A stretch of 29,246 bases of DNA from a virus. Under the pieces are notes generated by a model. The model did no database searches. It was given only the letters and a program-made list of their open reading frames with translations, and had not been told where the DNA came from. The translations under genes were made by a program, and so were the position numbers. This document shows, one piece after another, positions 7,534 through 17,071 of the stretch. The stretch's first letter is position 1. Each line of letters opens with the position of its first letter. The stretch lies in IMG/VR virus record IMGVR_UViG_3300047277_000134, positions 1 to 29,246 of that record; one strand, given 5' to 3'.

Positions 7534-9941
7534 TAATGTTTCCTTAGGCAATTTTCTATTGCCTTTGCGACTTCGTTTTCTTGTTCAGGAGAATTATCTG
7601 CATATTCTTTTTTAACTGCATCTATTTCTTCTTGAATTTTCTCTAGTTCTATTTCATTTATACTTTTTATCTTAATGTCTTCAGCATTATAAATTACAGT
7701 GTGTTCATTGGGCTGGTCATATAGCCAAGTGGCTCCCTTGATTCCGTTGTCAGCTAAGAATTTCCCCGCCTGAATTTCCCCAGATGTACTTGGGTTGCCT
7801 CCCTCCTGCACTAAAAAATCCCTAGTTAATTCGTATAATTGCAAACCTAAAATTTCCTCTCTTGTAGAAAAGTCTATCTTCAGTTTACTCTGTATAAAAG
7901 AATCTAATTCAGGATTTTTTTCAAACATTTTTTCTATCTTTATTTTTATTTCAGGACTTTGATTAGTGATAAATTTATCCGCTTCGATAAGGTTTGCAAT
8001 ATCTGGAATAGTAGATTCGTACAAGAAACCCCCGCTACTAAAACTGGTCGCCAGGTTTTTTTTACCGAAGTAATGGCCTCTCCCAATTACAGCCCCGTTT
8101 CTATGTCCAGCGAAGTCGTCTTTAAACTGTTCAAATAACTTATCAGAGCCGTGAAATCTTTCCTGTATAGCTATTATTTTGCTTAATGATTGCGATTGCT
8201 TAACTTCGGCGAAAACATCTTCTAATTTTTCCTTTATATTTTTGACCATATCAGGAATTTCGTCTGTGACATGAGGAATAGATTCAAATTCTGGACTATT
8301 CCAAAACTTTATATCTAGTTCTAAAGCAGGATCGCCATCGTAATAATCGTCTTCGGGTATAGAATCTTCCATAGGAATAGTTTTACCTTCTCCTAAATTA
8401 ACATCTTCCGTAGTTCTTAGATTAGTTTGTTCTTCTGGAGTCGGATTAATAGGATTGTCAGATTGTCCTTCATGGACTTTTTCAAGATGTTCTCCTTTTA
8501 AAGCATCATCGAAAATAGATAGTACAGAGTGTTTAGTTTTACCCATTTCCTCAGTATGTATTGTTCCTTCTATGCCATCAGCTTTAAATACTTTATTAAT
8601 CTCATTGAACATTTCTACTGTGTCTTTTCCAGACATACCGTTTTCTTTTGCGTAATTATTAATCTCTTTAAATACTTGTGCCAAAGTAGATTCATCAGTG
8701 ATCTTGTCTAAGAATCCTACTCCCATATTTAAAGGGTTTTCTATGATATCTAATATCTCTTGATGATCTAATATTATTTCGTTATCAAGATCAATAGTTT
8801 TTATATTTCCGTCATGTCCATATATCTCATAGTTATTCCCATCTTTTGCAATAGAATCAAACATACCTTGAGTAGCATTTGGGTCCGATGAAAATACATG
8901 AGTATCTCCAAATCGTTCTCCTAAATAATCAGACTTACCAGATGTCTTTTCAAAGACTCCAGTAAATGCTTTAGCAGTATTAAATACAATATTCCTTTCT
9001 CCAGTAAATGCTTTAGCAGACATTCTCTCTGATACAGACGAAAGAGGACTACCCATTTCTGCCGATACAGTATGTGCCGCTGCTTCTTTAAATATTGCCT
9101 CATTAGCTGACTCAGAATTAATATGAGCATTAGATTTATCTTTAAGTTTTAAAAAGTTATCTTCTCTTAGTTTATTGACAAATTCTTTTCCTGAATTTTT
9201 AGCTGCTCCAAATAATCCACCGCCTACATATTTCAATCCTGCAAAAGCAACAGCAGAACCGATAGCACCTTCGACTGTTCCAATAAGAGTAGTCTCTTCT
9301 CCTCTTGTGTATTCATCAAGTACAGCCTTTTTTAAAGGGTACATTGCGGCAGTTTCTCCTATCACGTTTACGGCCAGCTCGTGTCCAAATAAGGACGCTG
9401 CCCTAGAACCCGCTATTTTTGCCATATAAGTAGGGGCAATGCTAGTTAAAGGAGCTTTAAGTACATTTGCAAGCTGTCCTGCTCTACCAAAGATTGATAA
9501 TACTAAAGGGTCTGTTAGACCTCCAGCAAGATCAATTGCAGCTCCCATAGTCCACATACTAGAACTATCAATCCAATCTGGATTATCGCCAAGTAAGAAC
9601 TGTCTCATTTCTTCTGTTTGTAATTTTTGATTATGTTTATCTACAATCATTTCTGCTTGAAATGCAGTAGCACCACCTTCAAAAAATCTTTCGGGCATAT
9701 CGGGGTGTATTACCTCTAGTTGTTCTTGAGTTTGTTTGGGTTCTCCATAAGATATTCCTGCGCCCAATAGATTATAGAAGGGATTAGATTGTACTGTGTC
9801 CCAGAACTCTCTCTTGGCCCATGAAGAAGTTTCAGGGGCTACTACGGATTGATCAATTAAAGCGCGTTGTTCTAATTGAGGATCAATAGTTTCCGAAGAT
9901 GGATTTAATATCCCTTGAAATATCCCTTGAATTGATGCCAT
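7533..9941 (-). CDS. Putative internal virion protein with C-terminal ADP-ribosyltransferase-like domain, 802 aa
   Basis: The N-terminal 250 residues are Ala/Gly-rich helical with hydrophobic stretches (about 130-160 and 215-247), consistent with an ejected, membrane-interacting protein. Residues about 594-758 fit the ART fold seen in phage polyvalent proteins: R-F-H-G-S (His597), a G-R-G-H-Y-F turn (620-625), F-L-Y-E-S (638-642), a late K-F-L-A-D-N-G-I-K-G (727-736) and closing strand H-T-V-I-Y-N. Such enzymes transfer ADP-ribose from NAD+ to proteins. Residues about 325-480 look like a second, diverged copy (F-T-G where F-H-G is expected; F-K-A-D-G-I-E-G). A heptad-rich tail ends the protein. 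ATG at 9941 overlaps the preceding stop. A takeover role like T4 Alt is an inference. Confidence 0.7.
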   Translation of the reverse strand: MASIQGIFQGILNPSSETIDPQLEQRALIDQSVVAPETSSWAKREFWDTVQSNPFYNLLGAGISYGEPKQTQEQLEVIHPDMPERFFEGGATAFQAEMIVDKHNQKLQTEEMRQFLLGDNPDWIDSSSMWTMGAAIDLAGGLTDPLVLSIFGRAGQLANVLKAPLTSIAPTYMAKIAGSRAASLFGHELAVNVIGETAAMYPLKKAVLDEYTRGEETTLIGTVEGAIGSAVAFAGLKYVGGGLFGAAKNSGKEFVNKLREDNFLKLKDKSNAHINSESANEAIFKEAAAHTVSAEMGSPLSSVSERMSAKAFTGERNIVFNTAKAFTGVFEKTSGKSDYLGERFGDTHVFSSDPNATQGMFDSIAKDGNNYEIYGHDGNIKTIDLDNEIILDHQEILDIIENPLNMGVGFLDKITDESTLAQVFKEINNYAKENGMSGKDTVEMFNEINKVFKADGIEGTIHTEEMGKTKHSVLSIFDDALKGEHLEKVHEGQSDNPINPTPEEQTNLRTTEDVNLGEGKTIPMEDSIPEDDYYDGDPALELDIKFWNSPEFESIPHVTDEIPDMVKNIKEKLEDVFAEVKQSQSLSKIIAIQERFHGSDKLFEQFKDDFAGHRNGAVIGRGHYFGKKNLATSFSSGGFLYESTIPDIANLIEADKFITNQSPEIKIKIEKMFEKNPELDSFIQSKLKIDFSTREEILGLQLYELTRDFLVQEGGNPSTSGEIQAGKFLADNGIKGATWLYDQPNEHTVIYNAEDIKIKSINEIELEKIQEEIDAVKKEYADNSPEQENEVAKAIENCLRKH

Positions 9942-12900
9942 TAGAATAACCCCTTATCGCCAAACAAGACTTTTTCATTTGCTTTTTTTAAATAGGTTTC
10001 TTCATGTAATCCTTGTCTGTAAAGCTCTACTCTTCTTTTAGCTCTTTTAACCTGATTTTCTACAGTCACATATTTTCCATTTATTTTTACTTTAACTAAT
10101 TTAAGAATATTTGCCATGGCCTCTTCATGTTTTCCTTGATTCACGAGTTTAATAGTTTCATCTGCATAACCTGGTTTTCCATTATAGACCATATCAGCTA
10201 AAACACCTTTTATTTTATCGGGAACTGGAGTTGTCAATTTTTTACTGACAGTTTTTTCTGCATCTATAAGATCGACATTTCTTTTTCTAATGCCATCTTC
10301 TCTAGTCATTTTATAAGGAGTTTCTCCTTTTTTAAATTTTGTGCCGTATCCTACAGACATTTCTCCACCTTCAACAGAAGGATAAGGATTTTCACTAAAC
10401 CCTTCAAATTCATTGACCAATCCAATTGCAAATTTTACTGGGGCAGATATTTCCTTAGGGGCAGAAAGTTTTTCTGATTGAGTATATCTAGAAAGTGTTT
10501 TATTAAAGCTGTCTTTTTCAAGTCCGTTTGGATTTACTTTAAATACATCAGACTTGCCATCTGTCTTTAATAACTTTAGGCGTGTAGAGACTCCCCCATT
10601 ACTCTTAGACATTAAATACAACTCGTTATTTTTTCCTGTAATATCTGCGGAAGCAAAAGATAAGCCGTCCATTTTTTCTTTTAAAAAAATATTCTGCATT
10701 GTACTTTGAGACATATCCTTTAAATTCTTGGCGGCATTTGGTAGATTAGTCATTTCAGAAAAATCAAGTTTATAAAGATTATTTTTTAATCCTTCTTTGA
10801 TTGAATCTAATGCAGATGAAGCATTAGCTTTTAATGTATCAATATCTATAGAAGAATCTTCTGGAAGAATAGCACTGATAGCATCGCTAACAACTGCTTT
10901 TTTTGTAAAGAATTGTTTTATAGTTTTATCTACTACAGGTTGCATTCTTCCCTCTAAATCATTATACCATTCTCCTTCAGGAGGATTATTATTTAAATCG
11001 TCTAATATAGCTAACCTGATATTTTGAGTATCGTACATTAATACGATTTGATCATCCCCAACACCTGCTTTACGCGCTACCTTTTTAAGGTCTTTAAGAT
11101 AGTCATTGTTTTTAAACATTTTAGTTAATGTCTCATCTACCTCTTTAAATCCATTGTCTGATTTAAACATTCCGGCCACATTTAAATTCTCTATCAATTG
11201 TTTTTGTCCATCAGGACCAGTGTATTTATTTCTAAGTGAGATTATACGAGCGTCTATGGCCAGTTTAGTAGGCGAATCATTCTCACCCATGTTCATATAT
11301 AAATTAGCATCTCTTGGTTTCATACCGTTTTTAGCAATAGCTTGAGTATAAAAACTAGTAGCTGCATTAGGTCCCATTAAATTTACACTTTTATAAGTTT
11401 CTACTTGTTGTTCAGGACGTTCTAGATTTACTTTATCAAAAATCTTTTTAGCAAATTCATCTGGCATAAGTTTTTCTGATTCTAATCGGGACGCTCCTGT
11501 GTGTATTTTATCGTAAGCATCATTTATATATTTACTTGCTCTAATTGCTCCTTCTTTATCTATAAGAAAAGTCCCATCTCCCTTCACTTTAAAGGCATTG
11601 TTCATTACATCTGTATACTCTTCTGTTTTAACAATAGCGGAAGCAGGGTTATTATTCATCTCAGTTCGCCATTTTTCTGCTTCTGTATGTAATGTATTTA
11701 ATACAGTAGTTTTATCTTTCATTCCTAGAGAAGGATTATCTTTTATAGCTTTATCATATTCTTCTCTAGTTATTCCTCCTGCCTTTAAATAGGAAGGTAG
11801 AGAATTATTTAAATCTTCATCTATAAGTGTCTGCCAACCCGCATCGCTAGTTCCTCCTGATGGAATATATTGTTTATGTGCCTTATTCAAGAAGGCAGTA
11901 AAAACAGCATCACTCACATCTCTAATTATATCGGTTTTTTCTCCTTTATAATCAGGACTAGTTACTATACTAGAAAATTCTTTTAAGTCTGTTATAGAAC
12001 CTTTTGCTAAAGAATTGGCTTTCCAATCTTCAAGTTGTTTTATATTTGAATTTTTCCCAGCAACCGCCATCTTAAATTTAATAGTTAGAAACTTATCTAA
12101 ATAATCATTCTTTTCTTGAGCTGATAATAAATCCGCATTTTTATCTGGAGGAGTAGTTTTAAATCTACTTTCAATATCTTTTCCAGTTAAATCTTCCATG
12201 ATTGAATCATAGAGTTTTTGACCTTCTGGAGTCCCGTCTTTTATCCCACTTAAATCAATTTTTTGTTGGACATATTTTCTGTATTCTCCAATATCAGCTA
12301 ATCCTAATGAAGGTCCTAATGATCTTCCAAAACTATCGGCCGCCATTTTAGAATCTACACCATTAAAAGATTGTGCATTTCTTAGATTGGTTCTAAGTTT
12401 AGTTTCAAAAATCTCTTTCATAGCTTTATCTTTAGCTAAAGAAGCAGGTCCTAGTCCTATGGTCTTTTCCATAGTAGGGTATTTTAAATTGATTTGATCT
12501 AGAGCATTTTTATATGACTGATCTGTAGAAGAGGCACTCGACAATAATATAGGATCAGATGTACTAGAGATTGTTTTATCCCACCCATCTAATACATTTT
12601 TCTTAGTAAGGGACACTCCAAGATATAAGTCTTTTATGTTATCTTCGGTTATTCTTGGTCTTGCGATATCGTTAAACTTTCCTCTAGCTAAATCATCTTC
12701 TAGGCCTTCACCATACTCAGTAAATTTTTCTGCCCTAAATTTAGCTATATGCTGTTCATATGTATCCTTAGTACCTTTAACTAAATTGGTATCCACATCA
12801 ATATTTACTAATGCCTGTGATTTCTTATTAGCAATTTCGCCATCCATCTTACCCCAAGCATCTTGAGCTTCTCTGTCTGTATTTACATCTTTTTGCTTAT

Positions 12901-13048
12901 GGTATAAATCAATAGCGACATTTCCTAAATTTTTTGTAACTGAAGACAAGGCTTCATAAGATTGTTGTCCTTGTCCACTAAAGATTTGTTGTCCTCTAGG
13001 AACTTCGGCCACTGGAATATTTAATTGTGATAAATCTACTCTTGCCAT
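9941..13048 (-). CDS. Large internal virion protein with C-terminal GH24 lysozyme domain, 1035 aa
   Basis: Most of the protein is charged, helical and unlike any enzyme I know. The last roughly 170 residues (from about 866) resemble T4-type GH24 lysozyme: N-E-F-E-G-F (candidate catalytic Glu882), N-P-Y-P-S, G-G-E-M-S-V-G-Y-G-T (900-903 = GYGT), a middle helix A-D-M-V-Y-N-G-K-P and a C-terminal R-A-K-R-R-V-E-L-Y-R-Q-G. GH24 enzymes cleave peptidoglycan glycan strands. Fused to an ejection protein in podoviruses, such a domain opens the wall locally as DNA enters. The gene sits between the gp14-like gene and the ART-bearing gene, in the place of T7 gp15/gp16. Ribosome site GGATAT precedes ATG at 13048. 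Confidence 0.78.
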   Translation of the reverse strand: MARVDLSQLNIPVAEVPRGQQIFSGQGQQSYEALSSVTKNLGNVAIDLYHKQKDVNTDREAQDAWGKMDGEIANKKSQALVNIDVDTNLVKGTKDTYEQHIAKFRAEKFTEYGEGLEDDLARGKFNDIARPRITEDNIKDLYLGVSLTKKNVLDGWDKTISSTSDPILLSSASSTDQSYKNALDQINLKYPTMEKTIGLGPASLAKDKAMKEIFETKLRTNLRNAQSFNGVDSKMAADSFGRSLGPSLGLADIGEYRKYVQQKIDLSGIKDGTPEGQKLYDSIMEDLTGKDIESRFKTTPPDKNADLLSAQEKNDYLDKFLTIKFKMAVAGKNSNIKQLEDWKANSLAKGSITDLKEFSSIVTSPDYKGEKTDIIRDVSDAVFTAFLNKAHKQYIPSGGTSDAGWQTLIDEDLNNSLPSYLKAGGITREEYDKAIKDNPSLGMKDKTTVLNTLHTEAEKWRTEMNNNPASAIVKTEEYTDVMNNAFKVKGDGTFLIDKEGAIRASKYINDAYDKIHTGASRLESEKLMPDEFAKKIFDKVNLERPEQQVETYKSVNLMGPNAATSFYTQAIAKNGMKPRDANLYMNMGENDSPTKLAIDARIISLRNKYTGPDGQKQLIENLNVAGMFKSDNGFKEVDETLTKMFKNNDYLKDLKKVARKAGVGDDQIVLMYDTQNIRLAILDDLNNNPPEGEWYNDLEGRMQPVVDKTIKQFFTKKAVVSDAISAILPEDSSIDIDTLKANASSALDSIKEGLKNNLYKLDFSEMTNLPNAAKNLKDMSQSTMQNIFLKEKMDGLSFASADITGKNNELYLMSKSNGGVSTRLKLLKTDGKSDVFKVNPNGLEKDSFNKTLSRYTQSEKLSAPKEISAPVKFAIGLVNEFEGFSENPYPSVEGGEMSVGYGTKFKKGETPYKMTREDGIRKRNVDLIDAEKTVSKKLTTPVPDKIKGVLADMVYNGKPGYADETIKLVNQGKHEEAMANILKLVKVKINGKYVTVENQVKRAKRRVELYRQGLHEETYLKKANEKVLFGDKGLF

Positions 13049-13063
13049 TTTATATCCTTATAT

Positions 13064-13603
13064 TCATCCACCATTATCTGGCAGTGGTAACTTTGCTTTT
13101 GCTTTTGCTTTTGGTTCATATAGGCTAGTTCCTCTTTGAAGAATAGTGTCTACATTATCTATATTCCTTGCCTGTACTGAATCCCTATAATCAGACCCTA
13201 CCGCTTGTCTATCTTCCATAATCGCCTCAGAATCAAGTCTAGCCTGCTCTAATGCTTGATCTGAAGCGTACATTGCTCTATTAGCTATCTCATCTAAAGA
13301 TTGATTTACTATGGAAGCGTTACGGCTAACTCCTCTTCCTAGCATACTAGAAAATTCTGAAGTTTGGTCTGCTCCACCTTGTGCTTTTAAAGCTTCTGAT
13401 TGTTGTCTACCTTGAGCTAATCTTCTGTCAGATTGTTTCTTTAAAGCGGCTTGTTTAGCTTCGGCTTGTTTTTCAGCGGATTTATCTCCTAGATAAGAAG
13501 TAACTCCCCCTATTATGGCTCCTGCTGCTGCTCCGTAAACTCCTCCTGCAACTGCACCTGTAGCTGCTCCTGCTCCTGCTCCTGTTAATATACTACTGGC
13601 CAT
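13064..13603 (-). CDS. Putative internal virion protein, T7 gp14-like, 179 aa
   Basis: Residues about 7-37 form a glycine-zipper membrane segment (G-A-G-A-G-A-A-T-G-A-V-A-G-G...A-A-A-G-A-I-I-G-G). A long Lys/Gln/Ala-rich helix (K-S-A-E-K-Q-A-E-A-K-Q-A-A-L-K-K) and a polar C-terminus with K-A-K-A-K-A-K follow. This layout is typical of small ejection proteins that insert into the host envelope. It lies directly after the nozzle gene and before the lysozyme-bearing virion gene. ATG at 13603 has a strong AGGAG ribosome site. Identity with gp14 is inferred from layout and order. Confidence 0.7.
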   Translation of the reverse strand: MASSILTGAGAGAATGAVAGGVYGAAAGAIIGGVTSYLGDKSAEKQAEAKQAALKKQSDRRLAQGRQQSEALKAQGGADQTSEFSSMLGRGVSRNASIVNQSLDEIANRAMYASDQALEQARLDSEAIMEDRQAVGSDYRDSVQARNIDNVDTILQRGTSLYEPKAKAKAKLPLPDNGG

Positions 13604-13604
13604 A

Positions 13605-16202
13605 TTATTCTCCTGAGTAACTTACGCCTCTTAAAGCTATGCCTGATATATTTAAAGGTGTAGGGTCTAATGATTCTATATAAACATGAACTTCTTTGTC
13701 TGGAGATTGAGGAAAATCAATTGAAACTAATTTAGTAGTATTTCCTGTTGTTATTCCTTCAGAACTCATTAAATTATTTTCATCTGGACCATATTGAAAA
13801 GGTCCAGACTTATCTATTAAAACAGTTATCCTGTCTATTCTTTGAATATCTCCAACAGACGATCCAAATTTAGCACCTTCATGTATAGGTAAAGTTTTAA
13901 TTGCAGCATAGACTGAATCAGTATAAATATAAACTGTCTCAGTTGTTAAAAGAGTAGAATCAAAAGGAAGTAAACTAGTTAAAAAAGAACCAGAAGGTAC
14001 ATCAAAGTCGTAATATGTATAAACACCTTCCTGATCAATAATTACTATATGTACTGTTTTATTAGAAAATAAAGAAAAACCTGGAAGTGCTCCAACTGCA
14101 TATCTATATATATCTCCATGTAGCGGAAGAGTAGTAGGATATTTTCCTCCTTCAGTTAAATCTATAATAAATCTTGTTACTAATTCATAACTACCGTCTT
14201 TTAAATAAACCCTTAGTCCAGAAAAATCTAAAAGTTCTTTCTCAAATGTAAACTTTGAAAAAGCCTGTATTTTTGTATCGGAATGAACAGCTAGAAAATA
14301 TAAATCTTTAGTATTTGTTAGGCATAGAAGTCCTTGCAATTCATTTATCCATTCTATTTTTGTAAAGATAAGATCAAATCCTGTAAGAGCTAAAGAAACT
14401 AAATTGTCCAAAGAATCAAAATCTTTATCTTCAGTTATAATAACTCGAATATCTCTACCTTCATTTGCTAAAAAGAATATTTTTCTATCTCCATCAGTAG
14501 TCATAGATACAATAGAGGCATTTGTACCAAATGCTGTTTGACTGTATGTAGCCGCAGAATAATTGCCTCCAGGAACCGTTACTTGATTTTCACCATTAGA
14601 AGTTCCCATATGAATAGCTCTTCTAGAAGCTATCCAACAAATTTTCCCTAAAGAAGGTAATGTATCCCCAAATCCAAATCTAAAAATATCAGTTATATTT
14701 GATCTAGTAGTAGAAGTAGATATTGAAGAGAATGTTGCTCCCTGATAATTAATACCTGAAAAATCTGAACTAGCGTCTTGCAAAAGATTTACTTGCATGA
14801 ATCCTTGTCTATAGTAAATATTATTTGGGTGTAAAGCAGCAGACCACCAAGAAGAAGGATTACTAGAAACATTGGCATACATCAATCTTCCGAACGCAAA
14901 TCCACAAACTTCTGGATGATTATTATCTCCCCAAGAGGATATTTTCCAAAGAGTTGATCCTGATCCTGAGGTTACTCCCCCTACACACTGAATAGCACTA
15001 TATGTTATAGTAGTGCTTGAAAAGGTATACACAAGAGTGATAAAAAATACAAGGTCTTTAGTCGCATCATCAGATGGTATAGATATAAATCTTCCTACTA
15101 ATCCATTTTCGGAACCTCCCGCTAAGTAAGCTACTGATTTAGACACAGTAACCCAACTGCTTATTTCTTGCGTAGACTTAACTACTACTCCAGAAGTTGA
15201 GGTTGAGCCATATAGAATAGGCATTACAGTTGAATAAGCTATTGCAGTTGGATCTGTATTCAAAGTATTAAAAGGAAAATTACTTGGACAAATAGGACAA
15301 TCTACTCCATCTCCTATATATTTACCTAAAGTGCGTTGTAATAAAACAGTAGATACATAATAGGGATAGATAATAAATTTTCTAACATTTAGTACATCAG
15401 TTGTATAATCTAATAGAGAAATTAAAAAAGAAAATCTGTTTGTAGTAAATACTACTGTTCTTTCTGAAATTACTTTATATTGAATAACCTTTATCTGACT
15501 ATTATTTTGATACGCGGATAATTTATTATCTATAAAATATATTTCATCAACTGGTGCAATCATGTATCTACCATTCCACATGGCCATGTCAGAATTATTT
15601 CCTGATATTTCATATCTAGTAACATAAGCTCCATTAGGACTTACTGTAGGTGGTCCAGAAGGAAGTGCTGTTGCCGTAAAAAAAATGTTTAAAGCGTCGA
15701 CTATAGTTATTACAAATTTTCCATTTACCAAAGTTGGTGAGCTGCAATCTAGTCCAGAAACTACTACAGTATCTCCAACAACAAATCCATGTAGATTAAA
15801 CATTGTTACATAAAAGGTAAATCCAGCATAACCCCAAGCTGATACATATTTTGGAAAAATTCCTGTTCCAAATACTTTAGTTGGCTGTTCTCCTTCATTT
15901 ATTAGAATAGTTGTAGAACTAAAATTACCATCTATTGCCCCAAAAGTACCACTAGGATCAACAGATATTGTATAATCTATTCCTAAAAAAGGGACAGTAA
16001 AATTCTGTTTGTCTACTACATAATTAGCTTTTGATAATAATTCTAGTCCCGGCCTTTTTGTGATTGCTCCTGTTCTATCTACTATAAAATTATTTAACAC
16101 TTCTGCGGAAGATAAATCAGAAGCCTCGGAAATAGAGCCTCTTAATCTAGGGGATATTAATCCATTCTTAAAAGTATTTATAATTCTAGTAAATTTACTC
16201 AT
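13605..16202 (-). CDS. Tail tubular protein B / nozzle (T7 gp12-like), 865 aa
   Basis: The N-terminus (F-K-N-G-L-I-S-P-R-L-R-G...A-E-V-L-N-N-F-I-V-D-R-T-G-A-I-T-K-R-P-G) is the signature start of podoviral tail nozzle/stabilisation proteins, which form the distal tail tube. The rest is beta-rich, as expected for a nozzle propeller. Residues about 120-196 form a small beta domain (H-G-F-V-V-G-D-T-V-V-V-S-G...V-N-G-K-F-V-I-T-I) related to an insertion in the adjacent adaptor protein. ATG at 16202 overlaps the TGA of the adaptor gene (ATGA), so the two are translationally coupled. Confidence 0.85.
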   Translation of the reverse strand: MSKFTRIINTFKNGLISPRLRGSISEASDLSSAEVLNNFIVDRTGAITKRPGLELLSKANYVVDKQNFTVPFLGIDYTISVDPSGTFGAIDGNFSSTTILINEGEQPTKVFGTGIFPKYVSAWGYAGFTFYVTMFNLHGFVVGDTVVVSGLDCSSPTLVNGKFVITIVDALNIFFTATALPSGPPTVSPNGAYVTRYEISGNNSDMAMWNGRYMIAPVDEIYFIDNKLSAYQNNSQIKVIQYKVISERTVVFTTNRFSFLISLLDYTTDVLNVRKFIIYPYYVSTVLLQRTLGKYIGDGVDCPICPSNFPFNTLNTDPTAIAYSTVMPILYGSTSTSGVVVKSTQEISSWVTVSKSVAYLAGGSENGLVGRFISIPSDDATKDLVFFITLVYTFSSTTITYSAIQCVGGVTSGSGSTLWKISSWGDNNHPEVCGFAFGRLMYANVSSNPSSWWSAALHPNNIYYRQGFMQVNLLQDASSDFSGINYQGATFSSISTSTTRSNITDIFRFGFGDTLPSLGKICWIASRRAIHMGTSNGENQVTVPGGNYSAATYSQTAFGTNASIVSMTTDGDRKIFFLANEGRDIRVIITEDKDFDSLDNLVSLALTGFDLIFTKIEWINELQGLLCLTNTKDLYFLAVHSDTKIQAFSKFTFEKELLDFSGLRVYLKDGSYELVTRFIIDLTEGGKYPTTLPLHGDIYRYAVGALPGFSLFSNKTVHIVIIDQEGVYTYYDFDVPSGSFLTSLLPFDSTLLTTETVYIYTDSVYAAIKTLPIHEGAKFGSSVGDIQRIDRITVLIDKSGPFQYGPDENNLMSSEGITTGNTTKLVSIDFPQSPDKEVHVYIESLDPTPLNISGIALRGVSYSGE

Positions 16203-16996
16203 TGTCGAATTCCAAATGTAGAATCTTCTGGATAACGAGATTCGGGAGTTCCTTCTTGAGAATTATATGACCTTGCTCTTCGTAAGTATCTTTCAGCTTC
16301 TTGAATGATTGCTTGTTGTAGAGCTGCTGATTGTACTAGTGAATATGCCATATCCTCAGCTAGTTTTAAGTAGAATGCCTTAATGAAACTAGGGTTCCAT
16401 AATGTCTCATCAGTCTCAAAAATTAAGACTCTAGCATAGAGTACATTTGTTTCTTTAGTGGCATGTATCGAACCTGTGGCAGGTGTAGCAGGACTTCCTG
16501 TTACTGCATAAGAATAGGTATTGGCAGTTAGTACAGTTATTGTAAATGTGCCGTTGTATTGAGTTTGAGTTGCCCCAGAAATATTAACAGAATCTCCTGT
16601 TGAATATAAATGTCCGACTTGTGTTACTGTAGCAGTAGTGCTTGATCTAGTTATAGTTACCACTACCACTTTATCATCATAGTCTGTAACTACTTTTCTT
16701 CCTTCAACTCTATAAGTGATTTCTTGGAGTGAAGATGTTTTATTCAATTCAAGTATTCGTACAACATTAGAGGCATAAGAATAGGAACAAGCATATTGAA
16801 ATAATGGAACAGTTGATTTTGTTAATCTAACTCTACTAGTAGCAAAGTTCCAAGTTGTATCGTTGATAACTTCTTTTAAAGTAACATCATATTGAGCGAT
16901 AGCTAATAGAGCTCGCTTATTGACATCGACTAAAGTTACGATGGGTTCTGCCCCACATCTAGCTAAAGCAGTATTAATTATCGTTAATTTATCCAT
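16199..16996 (-). CDS. Tail tubular protein A / adaptor (T7 gp11-like), 265 aa
   Basis: The start D-K-L-T-I-I-N-T-A-L-A-R-C-G-A-E-P-I and the region L-L-A-I-A-Q-Y-D-V-T-L-K-E-V-I-N-D-T-T-W-N-F-A are typical of the gp11/adaptor family, which forms the ring between portal and nozzle. The C-terminal helices (L-A-E-D-M-A-Y-S-L-V-Q-S...Q-E-A-E-R-Y-L-R-R-A-R) also fit. Residues about 111-179 are an inserted beta domain (G-H-L-Y-S-T-G-D-S-V-N-I-S-G...Y-N-G-T-F-T-I-T) also present in the nozzle. The gene lies just after a leftward intrinsic terminator, which should lower its expression relative to the head genes. Confidence 0.85.
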   Translation of the reverse strand: MDKLTIINTALARCGAEPIVTLVDVNKRALLAIAQYDVTLKEVINDTTWNFATSRVRLTKSTVPLFQYACSYSYASNVVRILELNKTSSLQEITYRVEGRKVVTDYDDKVVVVTITRSSTTATVTQVGHLYSTGDSVNISGATQTQYNGTFTITVLTANTYSYAVTGSPATPATGSIHATKETNVLYARVLIFETDETLWNPSFIKAFYLKLAEDMAYSLVQSAALQQAIIQEAERYLRRARSYNSQEGTPESRYPEDSTFGIRQ

Positions 16997-17010
16997 TTAT
17001 CCCACCCAGA

Positions 17011-17041
17011 TAAAAAAAAGGCGAGGATTTTATACCTCGCC
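17011..17041 (-). terminator. Intrinsic terminator after the small head gene
   Basis: On the minus strand a perfect 7-bp stem GGCGAGG/CCTCGCC (arms 17035-17041 and 17020-17026, 8-nt loop) is followed by eight T residues. It lies between the 17072-17431 gene and the adaptor gene. Because the tail genes follow without room for an obvious new promoter, it probably acts as a partial terminator. Confidence 0.9.
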
Positions 17042-17071
17042 ATTAGAAGTAAGAATTATTCTACTATTTAA

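Noticed and set aside
7534-7551. Upstream TTG start for the large ejection protein
   Set aside because: ATG at 7533 has a better-spaced AAGGAA site and forms a TAATG overlap like its neighbours.
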